Shown: piece after piece, positions 8,446-15,663 of the stretch
Position numbering within the stretch: position 1 is the stretch's first letter
Layout of the letters: each line of letters starts with the position of its first letter
DNA from: Streptomyces sp. R302
GTDB taxonomy: Bacteria; Actinomycetota; Actinomycetes; Streptomycetales; Streptomycetaceae
NCBI RefSeq assembly: GCF_012927245.1
Contig: NZ_JABBGE010000005.1
Coordinates: 248,001 to 312,000, forward strand
Direction: 5' to 3'
DNA: 64,000 nt
Made by a program: the position numbers and the translations under genes
The notes under the pieces: generated by a model
What the model saw: only the letters and a program-made list of their open reading frames with translations
Databases searched by the model: none
What the model was told of the DNA's origin: nothing

Positions 8446-9690
8446 GTGAAGAACAACGAGATCCTCATCAGCGGCGCCGGGATCGCGGGAACGGCGCTGG
8501 CGTACTGGCTACGCAAGGCGGGCTTCGCGGTCACCGTCGTCGAGCGGGCGCCCGAACCCCGCCCGGGCGGGCAGACCGTGGACCTGCGGGGCGCCGGGCG
8601 GACCGTCGTCGAGCGCATGGGCCTGATGGACCGGGCCAAGGCCCTCACCGTCGACCAGCGCGGCCTGGCCCTCGTCGACGGGAAGGGCAGGATCACCGCC
8701 CGGGTGCCCGCCGACAGCTTCGGCGGCGAGGGGATCGTCTCCGAGATCGAGATCCTCCGCGGCGACCTCGCCCGGCTGCTGTACGAGGCGACGACGTCGG
8801 ACACGGAGTACCTCTTCGACGACACCATCACCGGGATCGACCAGGAGTCGGATCCGGACGCCGTCACCGTCACCTTCGAGAAGGCGCCGCCGCGCCGCTT
8901 CGCCCTCGTCGTCGGAGCCGACGGAACGCACTCCGTCGTCCGCTCCCTCGCCTTCGGGCCGGAGCGGGACCTCGCCCACCCCATCGGCCTGTACACGGCC
9001 TGGTTCACCGCCGTCGACGACTGCCTGGACCTCGACGGCTGGTACCTGATGCACAACGCGCCCGGCGGGCTCGTCGCCTCCGCGCGCCCCGGCCGACTCC
9101 CCGGCGAGATCAAGGCCGGGTTCGGCTTCCGCTCGCCGCCACTGACGTACGACCGCCGGGACGTCGAGGCCCAGCGGGAGCTCGTCGCCCGGCGCTTCGC
9201 CGGCGTCGGCTGGGAGACGCCCCGCCTGCTGCGGGCCATGCGCACCGCCCCGGACTTCTTCTTCGAGACCATGGCGCAGGTCCGCCTCGACAGCTGGTCG
9301 CGCGGCCGGGTGGCGCTGCTCGGCGACGCCGGATACTGCGCCACACCGCTCACCGGCCTCGGCACCAGCCTCGCCCTCGTCGGCGCGTACGTCCTCGCCG
9401 GCGAACTGGCGGCGGCGGGAGGCGCGCACGAGACCGCCTTCCGCCGCTACGACACGGTGATGCGGCCCTATGTCACGCAGGCCCAGGAACTCCCGCCCGG
9501 CGGAGCCGCCGGCTACGCCCCGACGGGCCGCTTCGGCATCCGGATGCGCGACCTCTCGATGCGCTCGATGACCCGCTGGCCGATGCGGAACATCCTCGCC
9601 GCGCAGTTCGCCAAGGCCGGAGACATCGCCCTCCCGGAGTACGGCCCGGCCGGGCCCCGCCCGCTGAGCGAGGCCCGCACGGGACGGTGA
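8446..9690 (+). CDS. FAD-dependent monooxygenase (PheA/TetX type)
   Basis: 414 aa from GTG 8446; longer starts at 8380 would put about 20 atypical residues before the Rossmann strand. It is a group A flavin hydroxylase. The N-terminal 'ISGAGIAGTALAYWL' binds the ADP part of FAD, 'VVGADGTHSVVR' is the DG motif, and 'RVALLGDAGYCATPLTGLG' is the GD motif contacting the ribityl chain. Members hydroxylate aromatic substrates or inactivate antibiotics such as tetracyclines and rifamycins using NAD(P)H and oxygen. The divergent ligand-sensing regulator fits an inducible detoxification or catabolic role; the substrate is unknown. Confidence 0.9.
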   Translation: MKNNEILISGAGIAGTALAYWLRKAGFAVTVVERAPEPRPGGQTVDLRGAGRTVVERMGLMDRAKALTVDQRGLALVDGKGRITARVPADSFGGEGIVSEIEILRGDLARLLYEATTSDTEYLFDDTITGIDQESDPDAVTVTFEKAPPRRFALVVGADGTHSVVRSLAFGPERDLAHPIGLYTAWFTAVDDCLDLDGWYLMHNAPGGLVASARPGRLPGEIKAGFGFRSPPLTYDRRDVEAQRELVARRFAGVGWETPRLLRAMRTAPDFFFETMAQVRLDSWSRGRVALLGDAGYCATPLTGLGTSLALVGAYVLAGELAAAGGAHETAFRRYDTVMRPYVTQAQELPPGGAAGYAPTGRFGIRMRDLSMRSMTRWPMRNILAAQFAKAGDIALPEYGPAGPRPLSEARTGR

Positions 9691-9709
9691 CCGGGGGAGT
9701 GAGGACGCC

Positions 9710-10750
9710 TCAGTGCATGAGCAGCAGCCGGGTGTTGGGCACCAGCTTGCGGTTGACGCTGGTGCTCTGCACGAAGATGGTGAAGTCCGCGTTCTGATCC
9801 GGCTTCACGCGCACCTCCTCGTCCGGCAGGCCCAGCAGGGCACGGGCCTCGGGCCCCGTGTAGACGCGGTCGGTCTTCTTCTCCAGGACCGCGATCCGCT
9901 TCCGCGCCTGGATCTTCTCCGACTTGCTCAGCTGGTAGAAGGCGCACCCGGTCTTGTACGTGTGCCCGGACTCGGTGACCCACTCGCGGATCGCCACGTC
10001 CCGGGGCACCGGGATCAGCTGGTATCCGGACGCGTCGACCGGGGTGAGGCCGGCCGCCGCGATCGTCTCCTTGTTGACCGCGTCCGCGCCCACGGAGAAC
10101 ACGGAACGAGAACCGCGGATGCCCTTGGTCCGCCCCATCATGAACTTCTCCGTCGCCTGCTGGATGACCTGGCCGGCCTCCTCCAGGCCCCGGGTGCTCG
10201 TGGCGTCCCAGATGGCGACGTTGTCCTTCGGGAAGCCGCAGTTCATGGCCTCGCGCTTGCCCATCTGGTCCGGCACGAGCACGGCCAGCGTCCAGTTGTC
10301 GTCCTGCGTCTCGATCATCTTGGCCACGGCCGACACCAGCGCGCGGGGGTCCCTGCTGGGCGCGTCGGGGCAGCGGTGGCTGGCGTTCTCCTGGCCGTCC
10401 GTCAGGACGAAGGTGAGGAAGCTGTGGTCGCCGTACAGCTGGGCCGTCTGCGCCAGCTCCCCCTGCGACTTCAGCGCGGCCGCCAGCAGCGAGGTCATCC
10501 CCCCGACGTTGTACAGGGCCTTCAGGGACGGCATCCGCAGCACGTCCTTGTCGTAGATGACGCACTGCACGGTGTCCGCGAACACGTACACCGTGACCCG
10601 CGTCTCCTGGTCGAGCTCCCGCGACCGGCGCGCGAGGTACTCGATCTGCTGGTCGGCGACCTCGACGACCTTGCCCCTCAGGTGCGACATGGACGAACTG
10701 GCGTCCAGCACGAGCGCGACGTGGTTGATGAAGTTCTGGTTTCCGGACAT
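9710..10750 (-). CDS. VWA-domain protein
   Basis: 346 aa, ATG at 10750 with GGGGAG upstream. It is a von Willebrand factor A domain with an intact metal-ion-dependent adhesion site: DASSS at residues 16-20, the Thr of 'GGMTSL', and the Asp of 'VLTDGQENAS'. There is no signal peptide or membrane helix, so it is cytoplasmic, unlike adhesins. Such proteins often work with AAA ATPases or in tellurite/stress-response complexes, but neither partner lies nearby. The C-terminal third ('KKTDRVYTGPEARALLGL') has no family I recognise. It is convergent with the monooxygenase, 19 bp away. Confidence 0.8.
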   Translation of the reverse strand: MSGNQNFINHVALVLDASSSMSHLRGKVVEVADQQIEYLARRSRELDQETRVTVYVFADTVQCVIYDKDVLRMPSLKALYNVGGMTSLLAAALKSQGELAQTAQLYGDHSFLTFVLTDGQENASHRCPDAPSRDPRALVSAVAKMIETQDDNWTLAVLVPDQMGKREAMNCGFPKDNVAIWDATSTRGLEEAGQVIQQATEKFMMGRTKGIRGSRSVFSVGADAVNKETIAAAGLTPVDASGYQLIPVPRDVAIREWVTESGHTYKTGCAFYQLSKSEKIQARKRIAVLEKKTDRVYTGPEARALLGLPDEEVRVKPDQNADFTIFVQSTSVNRKLVPNTRLLLMH

Positions 10751-10877
10751 GGCCAACTCCCCGTCTCTGGCGGTTGTCTTGATGTCCTCACCGTCTCACC
10801 CACCACTGACAATCGGCCCGGACGAGAGCCCCGGCCCCCCCAGCCCGGCCCCGGCCCCGCCCCCGGCGCTCCCGCCC

Positions 10878-11564
10878 TCAGCCCCGGTCGTCGCCCGCGA
10901 GGCGGGCCGCCACGGCGGCGAGCCACAGGAGGCCGAGACCGGCGGCGAGGGTGAAGGCGAGGACCGACACGGCGGAGGCCAGGAACCCGGCGAGGACCGA
11001 CACCGGGACGACCCGGGAGGCGACCGCCCAGGCCCGCGGCCCCCGCGCGGCGAGCGCGCGGCCGAGGGCCACGGACGCGGCGCACAGCGCGAGGTAGCCG
11101 ACCATGCCGCCGAGCATGTGCACGGCCCCGTGACCGGTCATCACCGTCGCCTCGGGAGCGCCCGCGGGGAAGCCCGCCCCGGCGTCGGCCGGAAAGCCGG
11201 CCGCGACCCAGAAGGAGACGCCGAAGACCCCGAGGAGGGCGGGCCCCCAGGTGCCGCCGGGACCGCCGCGCAGCACCTGGCGCAGTCCCCAGGCCGCGCC
11301 CGTCAGGAGCAGCCCGGCGACGAGGAAGTTCACCGTCTGCACCCAGCCGCCCTCGCCGAGGGCGAGCTGGCTGATGGCGTTCCGCCGGAACGTGAAGCCG
11401 TCCCGTACGAGCCCCTGGGTGACCCCCGCCGCGAGGAACAGCGGCCCGGCCACCACCCCGCCGGCCACCGCCCACCCCGCCACGCGGCGCCGCGTGGCGG
11501 GAACGGCGGATCCGCGGGCGCCGGCGTGCCGGGAGGTGCGGGGAGCGGTGAGCGAGTCGGTCAT
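10878..11564 (-). CDS. DUF998 integral membrane protein
   Basis: 228 aa with about six hydrophobic segments. I start at ATG 11564 because AAGGAAAGG lies upstream; an in-frame ATG at 11600 has no good ribosome site. 'FTFRRNAISQLALGEGGWVQTVNFLVAG' (two blocks) and the later 'GHGAVHMLGGMVGYLALC' match the DUF998 pattern, a membrane family of unknown function common in Streptomyces. It lies downstream of the threonyl-tRNA synthetase on the same strand, about 100 bp away, and could share its transcript. Confidence 0.8.
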   Translation of the reverse strand: MTDSLTAPRTSRHAGARGSAVPATRRRVAGWAVAGGVVAGPLFLAAGVTQGLVRDGFTFRRNAISQLALGEGGWVQTVNFLVAGLLLTGAAWGLRQVLRGGPGGTWGPALLGVFGVSFWVAAGFPADAGAGFPAGAPEATVMTGHGAVHMLGGMVGYLALCAASVALGRALAARGPRAWAVASRVVPVSVLAGFLASAVSVLAFTLAAGLGLLWLAAVAARLAGDDRG

Positions 11565-11663
11565 GACGGGGCCTTTCCTTGCCGTGGTGTCGTCGCTCAT
11601 ATGACCGACGGGACGGCCCGAACTCATCGCTCCCCGCGCGAAGAAACGGCGATGTGGATCCGA

Positions 11664-12875
11664 TCACCAGAGCTCGGTGCTGTGGGCGGCGACGAGTCCG
11701 CCGATCCGGGCGAGGGCGGCGTCGGCCGGCTGCGGGGGCAGCCGGCGACCGTCGCGCAGGCGGAGGGAGACCCGGCCGTCGGCCGCCTCCCGGGGGCCGA
11801 CGACGGCCAGGTACGGGACCAGGCGGGCGGCGCGGATCCGGGCGCCGAGGGTGCCCTCGTCGGGGGCGGCGACCTCCGCGCGGAGGCCCGCGGCGATGCA
11901 ACGGTCGGCCAGGGCGGTCGCGGAGGGCAGTTCGGCGGCGGAGAGGGGGACGACCACCAGCTGGGTGGGGGCCAGCCATGCGGGGAAGGCGCCGCCGTGG
12001 TGCTCGACGAGGTGGGCGACGGCCCGTTCCACGCTGCCGACGACACTGCGGTGGACCATCACTGGGCGGTGCCGGGCGCCGTCCGCGCCGACGTAGCGCA
12101 GGCCGAACCGTTCGGGCTGGTGGAAGTCGACCTGGACGGTCGAGAGGGTCGACTCCCTGCCCGCCCCGTCGGCGACCTGGACGTCGATCTTCGGCCCGTA
12201 GAACGCCGCCTCGCCCTCCACCGCCTCGTACGCGAGCCCGGCCGCGTCGAGCGCCTCGGTCAGCAGCGCGGTGGACCGCCGCCACAGGTCGGGCGCGTCC
12301 ACGTACTTGCCCCCGGGCCCGGGCAGCGAGAGCCGGTACCGGCTCGGGACGACGCCCATCGCCTCGTACGCCCTCCGGATCATCCCCAGCGCCGCCCGCG
12401 CCTCCTCGGCGACCTGCTCCACGGTGCAGAAGACGTGCGCGTCGTTGAGCTGGATCGCCCGCACCCGGGTCAGCCCGCCCAGGACCCCCGACAGCTCGGA
12501 GCGGTACATGCCGCCCAGCTCGGCCATCCGCAGCGGCAGCTCCCGGTAACTGCGCGACCGGGAGCGGAAGATGAGCGCGTGGTGCGGGCAGAGGCTCGGC
12601 CGCAGCACCACCTGCTCCCCGCCGAGTTCCATCGGCGGGAACATGTCGTCGCTGTAGTGCGACCAGTGCCCCGAGATCTCGTACAGCTCCCGTTTGCCGA
12701 GCACGGGCGAGTACACGTGCCGGTACCCCGCCCGCCGCTCGGCGTCACGGATGTACTCCTCCAGGGCGTGGCGTACGGCCGCGCCGTCGGGCAGCCAGTA
12801 CGGCAGTCCTGCGCCGATCAGCGGATCGGTGTCGAACAGGCCCAGCTCGCGGCCCAGTCGGCGGTGGTCGTGCAT
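11664..12875 (-). CDS. thrS: second, editing-deficient threonyl-tRNA synthetase
   Basis: 403 aa class II aminoacyl-tRNA synthetase that charges tRNA-Thr. Only the catalytic core and anticodon-binding domain are present; the N-terminal TGS and editing domains of the usual ~640-aa ThrRS are missing. The zinc triad that selects threonine is intact: Cys96 (in 'RPSLCPHHA'), His147 ('NDAHVF') and His275 ('MVHRSVVGSVER'). Motif 2 ('YRSELSG...GLTRVR') and the motif 3 Arg284 are also present, so it should be active but unable to clear Ser-tRNA-Thr. ATG 12875 has GAGGAGA upstream. A threonine attenuator precedes it, so it looks like an emergency synthetase induced by threonine starvation or by a ThrRS inhibitor. 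Resistance to a ThrRS-targeting antibiotic is a possibility, not shown. Confidence 0.9.
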   Translation of the reverse strand: MHDHRRLGRELGLFDTDPLIGAGLPYWLPDGAAVRHALEEYIRDAERRAGYRHVYSPVLGKRELYEISGHWSHYSDDMFPPMELGGEQVVLRPSLCPHHALIFRSRSRSYRELPLRMAELGGMYRSELSGVLGGLTRVRAIQLNDAHVFCTVEQVAEEARAALGMIRRAYEAMGVVPSRYRLSLPGPGGKYVDAPDLWRRSTALLTEALDAAGLAYEAVEGEAAFYGPKIDVQVADGAGRESTLSTVQVDFHQPERFGLRYVGADGARHRPVMVHRSVVGSVERAVAHLVEHHGGAFPAWLAPTQLVVVPLSAAELPSATALADRCIAAGLRAEVAAPDEGTLGARIRAARLVPYLAVVGPREAADGRVSLRLRDGRRLPPQPADAALARIGGLVAAHSTELW

Positions 12876-12914
12876 GGCGGTCTCCTCGCGGTGAACGGGC
12901 GAGCGACCACGGCA

Positions 12915-12946
12915 CGAAGCCCCGGGGCACTCGCCCCGGGGCTTCG
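12915..12946 (-). terminator. attenuator terminator hairpin of thrS leader
   Basis: A perfect 14-bp stem, CGAAGCCCCGGGGC (12915-12928) against GCCCCGGGGCTTCG (12933-12946), with a 4-nt loop. It lies between the threonine leader peptide and thrS. There is no U-run after it, which is common for streptomycete terminators. Confidence 0.85.
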
Positions 12947-12948
12947 GA

Positions 12949-12998
12949 CTGAGACAACGGTCAGCGCGCCGGGACACTCTCCGGCGTCGTCGTCTCAG
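12949..12998 (-). promoter_or_regulatory. pause hairpin (1:2 pairing) of the threonine attenuator
   Basis: In the transcript CUGAGACGACG (12998-12988), which contains the leader Glu and Thr codons, pairs with CGUUGUCUCAG (12959-12949), right after the leader stop codon. That is 11 bp with one G-U wobble. This is the classic arrangement in which a ribosome stalled on the control codons blocks segment 1. A strong 2:3 antiterminator was not found by eye; CUC-AG-UCC with GGG-GC-GAG is only a weak candidate. Confidence 0.75.
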
Positions 12999-13011
12999 CG
13001 GCAGGCTTCAT
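12961..13011 (-). CDS. threonine leader peptide of the thrS attenuator
   Basis: A 16-codon reading frame, MKPAAETTTPESVPAR, with three consecutive ACG threonine codons (12993-12985) and a TGA stop at 12961-12963. The stop is followed within 2 nt by the pairing segment and then the terminator hairpin, the order expected of amino-acid-responsive attenuation. No Shine-Dalgarno is visible; a TAACGT -10 box ends 7 nt before the ATG, so a leaderless transcript is likely. Confidence 0.8.
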   Translation of the reverse strand: MKPAAETTTPESVPAR

Positions 13012-13018
13012 GCGGGAG

Positions 13019-13058
13019 ACGTTAGCGGGGGTCGGGACCGCCCGCACCTCCTATTTAT
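13019..13058 (-). promoter_or_regulatory. candidate thrS leader promoter, WblC-like architecture
   Basis: On the minus strand a -10 TAACGT (13024-13019) is spaced 17 bp from GTGCGG (13047-13042). Four bases further upstream lies the AT-only heptamer ATAAATA (13058-13052), which stands out in this GC-rich context. An AT-rich block just upstream of a poor -35 is characteristic of WhiB7/WblC-activated promoters, which respond to translation-targeting antibiotics. The assignment is by pattern only. Confidence 0.45.
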
Positions 13059-13072
13059 GTGGCTGGGTCCCG

Positions 13073-14209
13073 TCACGCGGCGGGCTCGTACGAGAACTCG
13101 CCCTCGCCCTCGCCCTCACCGAACTCACCCTCGCCGAATTCGTCCTCGGGGAACTCGCCCTCCTCGGGCATCATCGCGGCGGCGAAGGCGTCCATCAGCT
13201 CCTCCGGCTTCAGCTCGGTGGCTCCGGCCGGGGCCGTCGGCCTGGTTCCGGCGCCCAGCTTCAGCCCCAGGCCAACCTTCTCCGCCTTCGCGCTCTCGGT
13301 CAGCTTCGTGAGGTCGACGTACACCTCGGTCAGCTCGCCGTTCTTGAGGGTGAAGTCGGCGGTCACCTTGGCGGCGGGGGCGTCCTTCAGGTCGGCGGCC
13401 GAGGGCAGCTCCACGCCGGGCGGAAGCTCCTTGGAGAAGGGGCGGATCTCGTCGACCAGGTCCGTGATCAGGGTGCGGAACGGCGCCGTCGCCGAGATGC
13501 GCTCGGTGCCGTCCTCGCCGCCGGCCGTCGTGAACTCGACGTCACGGGCGACGACTTCGCGCAGGGCCTCGACAAGCTTCTTCTGGGTCTTGGCGTCGAG
13601 CGTGGGCTCGGCCGACGGCTCGGTGTCCGGGGCCTCCTCGCCCGGCGCCCGGCCCAGCTCCTCGCCGGCCTTCTCCAGGGCCTTGTAGTCGACCTTGATC
13701 CACTCGCCTTCCAGGGCCTTCTTGAGGGCCCCGGCCTCCGGCGGCAGGTCGTCGGTCGACGGCATGGGGGTGCCCATGGCCTCCCCGAGCGCCTCGACGT
13801 CGGACCGGAAGTAGGCGTAGTCGCCGACGACCCGGTACTCGACCAGGTCGCCCTCCGGGACGCTGACCTTCATCGCCATCCCGACGAAGTCCTCCTCCCC
13901 GGACTCGGCGAGCGGCTTCTTCGACTCCACCGTGACGCTCAGCTTCGCCCCGCTGAGCAGCTCGGCCGCCTCGTCGGGGAGCTCATCGCCGGGCTCCGGG
14001 TCGGAGTCGGCGTCCAGCTTCTTGAGGGTCGCGGCGTCGACGTCCAGGTCCAGCTCGAAGGAGAGCGACTTCTCCTTGCCGAGCTTCTCGAACGCCTGGT
14101 CCAGCTTCTTCCCGGCGGACAACTGCTCGACCGTCCCGCAGGCGGCCGAACCCGCCAGGACGGCGCCGACGACGGCGGTGGCGGTGAGGGTCTTGCGTAT
14201 GGCGCTGAT
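13073..14209 (-). CDS. putative lipoprotein, apparently with a non-canonical start codon
   Basis: The nearest conventional start is TTG 14122. In-frame sequence upstream encodes a credible lipoprotein signal, 'SAIRKTLTATAVVGAVLAGS' then 'AAC', so I extend to the ATC at 14209-14207, 6 nt after GGAG. No ATG, GTG or TTG exists in frame for that signal, so either translation begins at AUC or a start-codon base is mutated or misread. Without the extension the protein would be cytoplasmic. The mature part is acidic, lysine-rich and beta-prone, like other streptomycete LppX/LprG-type lipoproteins. It ends in a Glu-Gly-Glu-Phe-rich tail. Function is unknown. Confidence 0.65.
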   Translation of the reverse strand: MSAIRKTLTATAVVGAVLAGSAACGTVEQLSAGKKLDQAFEKLGKEKSLSFELDLDVDAATLKKLDADSDPEPGDELPDEAAELLSGAKLSVTVESKKPLAESGEEDFVGMAMKVSVPEGDLVEYRVVGDYAYFRSDVEALGEAMGTPMPSTDDLPPEAGALKKALEGEWIKVDYKALEKAGEELGRAPGEEAPDTEPSAEPTLDAKTQKKLVEALREVVARDVEFTTAGGEDGTERISATAPFRTLITDLVDEIRPFSKELPPGVELPSAADLKDAPAAKVTADFTLKNGELTEVYVDLTKLTESAKAEKVGLGLKLGAGTRPTAPAGATELKPEELMDAFAAAMMPEEGEFPEDEFGEGEFGEGEGEGEFSYEPAA

Positions 14210-14326
14210 GATGAGCTCCTCAAGAGTTCGATCACGTGGGATCGACTCGGCTGTGAACGACCGCGATCGACTGCGGTCGGCAAGGGAGACTCACCGCTCG
14301 TCCAAAGGGTTGTACGGCGGTCGCGA

Positions 14327-14863
14327 TCAGTCCGCCGAGGTGTCGGGCGTCGCCGGGGCGTCGGCGCCCCGGACGCCGTACCACTGCTCGGCGCCGTACT
14401 CCTCGTACCGCTCGACCTCCGTGAAACCGAGCCGCGCGGCGAGCCGCATCGCGCGGACGTTGGCGGTCTGCGTGACGAGCGAGACCGGCTCGCCGGGCCG
14501 GATGCCGGCGAACCATCCGAGCACCGCCCCGCACGCCTCGGCGGCGTAGCCGAGACCCCACGCCTGCCGCAGGAACATGTACCCGAGGTCGGTCCGCCCG
14601 CCCTTCCCGGGATCGAGCGTCACCACGCCGATCATCGTGCCGTCGCGCTCGACGACGAAGGCGCCGGGACGCCGTCCCGGCACCTCAGGCATCGCCGCTT
14701 CCAGGTCCGCGCGCGGCCGGGCCCCGCCCACGTACGTCCCCACCTCGGGCGAGGCGAACAGCTCGACGAACGCCGGCCGGTCCCGGGCGGCCGCCTCGCG
14801 CAGCACGAGCCGGCCGGTCCGGATCGGGGCCGGCGGCCAGGAGTCGGTTCCGAATGCGGTCAT
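14327..14863 (-). CDS. GNAT N-acetyltransferase (RimJ/RimL type)
   Basis: 178 aa. It opens with the RimJ/RimL pattern 'IRTGRLVLREAAARDRPAF'. The acetyl-CoA-binding region follows ('DLGYMFLRQAWGLGYAAEA'), then 'NVRAMRLAARLGFTEVERYEEYG', the C-terminal motif of the superfamily. These enzymes move acetyl from acetyl-CoA to an amino group on a protein, antibiotic or small molecule; the acceptor here is unknown. It stands alone between the lipoprotein gene and a block of gene debris. Confidence 0.88.
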   Translation of the reverse strand: MTAFGTDSWPPAPIRTGRLVLREAAARDRPAFVELFASPEVGTYVGGARPRADLEAAMPEVPGRRPGAFVVERDGTMIGVVTLDPGKGGRTDLGYMFLRQAWGLGYAAEACGAVLGWFAGIRPGEPVSLVTQTANVRAMRLAARLGFTEVERYEEYGAEQWYGVRGADAPATPDTSAD

Positions 14864-14949
14864 GACGCGAGGCTAACGCAGGGTGCCCGGGATCGATCGG
14901 AGAAGCATCGAACCGACGACTCATCAGATGCGGTTACCGATGGGTGTGT

Positions 14950-15340
14950 TCGGTCCGCTACACGTCGCGGCCCCGCAGCGGCGTGCCCCCCGAGCAGCCG
15001 CCCCACGGGCATCGGCGCCAGCTGGCCGTCGCCTCCCGGCGCGCAGGGTCGGGCCGTCGGCCAGGGAGAGTGGGCGTAGCCGTGTGCCTCGGTGAAGCCG
15101 CTGCCGGGCAGGAGGAGGCCGCCGGTGACGACGGAGGCCAGGACGGCGGCCGTGCCCGCGACCAGGACGACCGCGGTGAGGACGGCGAGCCGGTTCGGCG
15201 TCGTCACGAGCGTGGTGGTGATCAGGCGGCTGACGTACTCGCCGCTGACGGCCGGCACCGCGAGGACGGCGACGACCGCCTGCCCGACGGTGACGCCGGT
15301 CAGGGCGAGCCGGACGGCGTCCCCGGCCGCACCCCGTGTC
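14950..15340 (-). pseudogene. ABC-2-type permease remnant
   Basis: On the minus strand a fragment reading 'RLALTGVTVGQAVVAVLAV' then 'SGEYVSRLITTTLVTTPNR' and 'PGSGFTEAHGY' has the look of the middle of an antibiotic-exporter-type ABC permease. It has no start codon of its own, and the frame slips after 'AHGY' ('LSLADGPTLRA' continues in another frame). It decays before a stop. It abuts a response-regulator fragment on the other strand, so a rearrangement has joined two unrelated gene pieces here. Confidence 0.65.
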
Positions 15341-15342
15341 CA

Positions 15343-15660
15343 GGCGCTTCCCACGACGGACTGGAGGCCGCGGCCAAGCTGGACGCCACCGCGTACGAGG
15401 TCGTCGTGCTCGACCGGAACCTGCCGGGGATCCACGGCGACACCCTCTGCCGGATGATCGCCGCGCGGGACGACCGGGTGATGGTCCTGATGCTGACGGC
15501 TGCCGGCTCACCCGGCGACCGCGTCAGCGGCCTCACCCTGGGCGCCGACGACTACCTCGCCAAGCCCTTCCACTTCCCCGAGCTCGTCCTGCGCGTGCGC
15601 GCCCTGGCCCGCCGCCCCGGGGGTCGCCGGTCATCACGACCACGCCCGGCGTCGGCTGCC
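15343..15660 (+). pseudogene. OmpR-type response regulator remnant
   Basis: The plus strand encodes the middle of a receiver domain: 'YEVVVLDRNLPGIHGDTLCR' with the phosphoacceptor Asp, then 'LMLTAAG' and 'GADDYLAKPFHFPELVLRVR' with the conserved Lys. The N-terminal strand with the acidic pocket is absent. After 'ARRPGG' the sequence jumps, in another frame, to 'VITTTPGVGCRI', the last wing of an OmpR DNA-binding domain. An internal deletion has therefore removed nearly the whole DNA-binding domain. The protein cannot function. Confidence 0.75.
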
Positions 15661-15663
15661 GGA

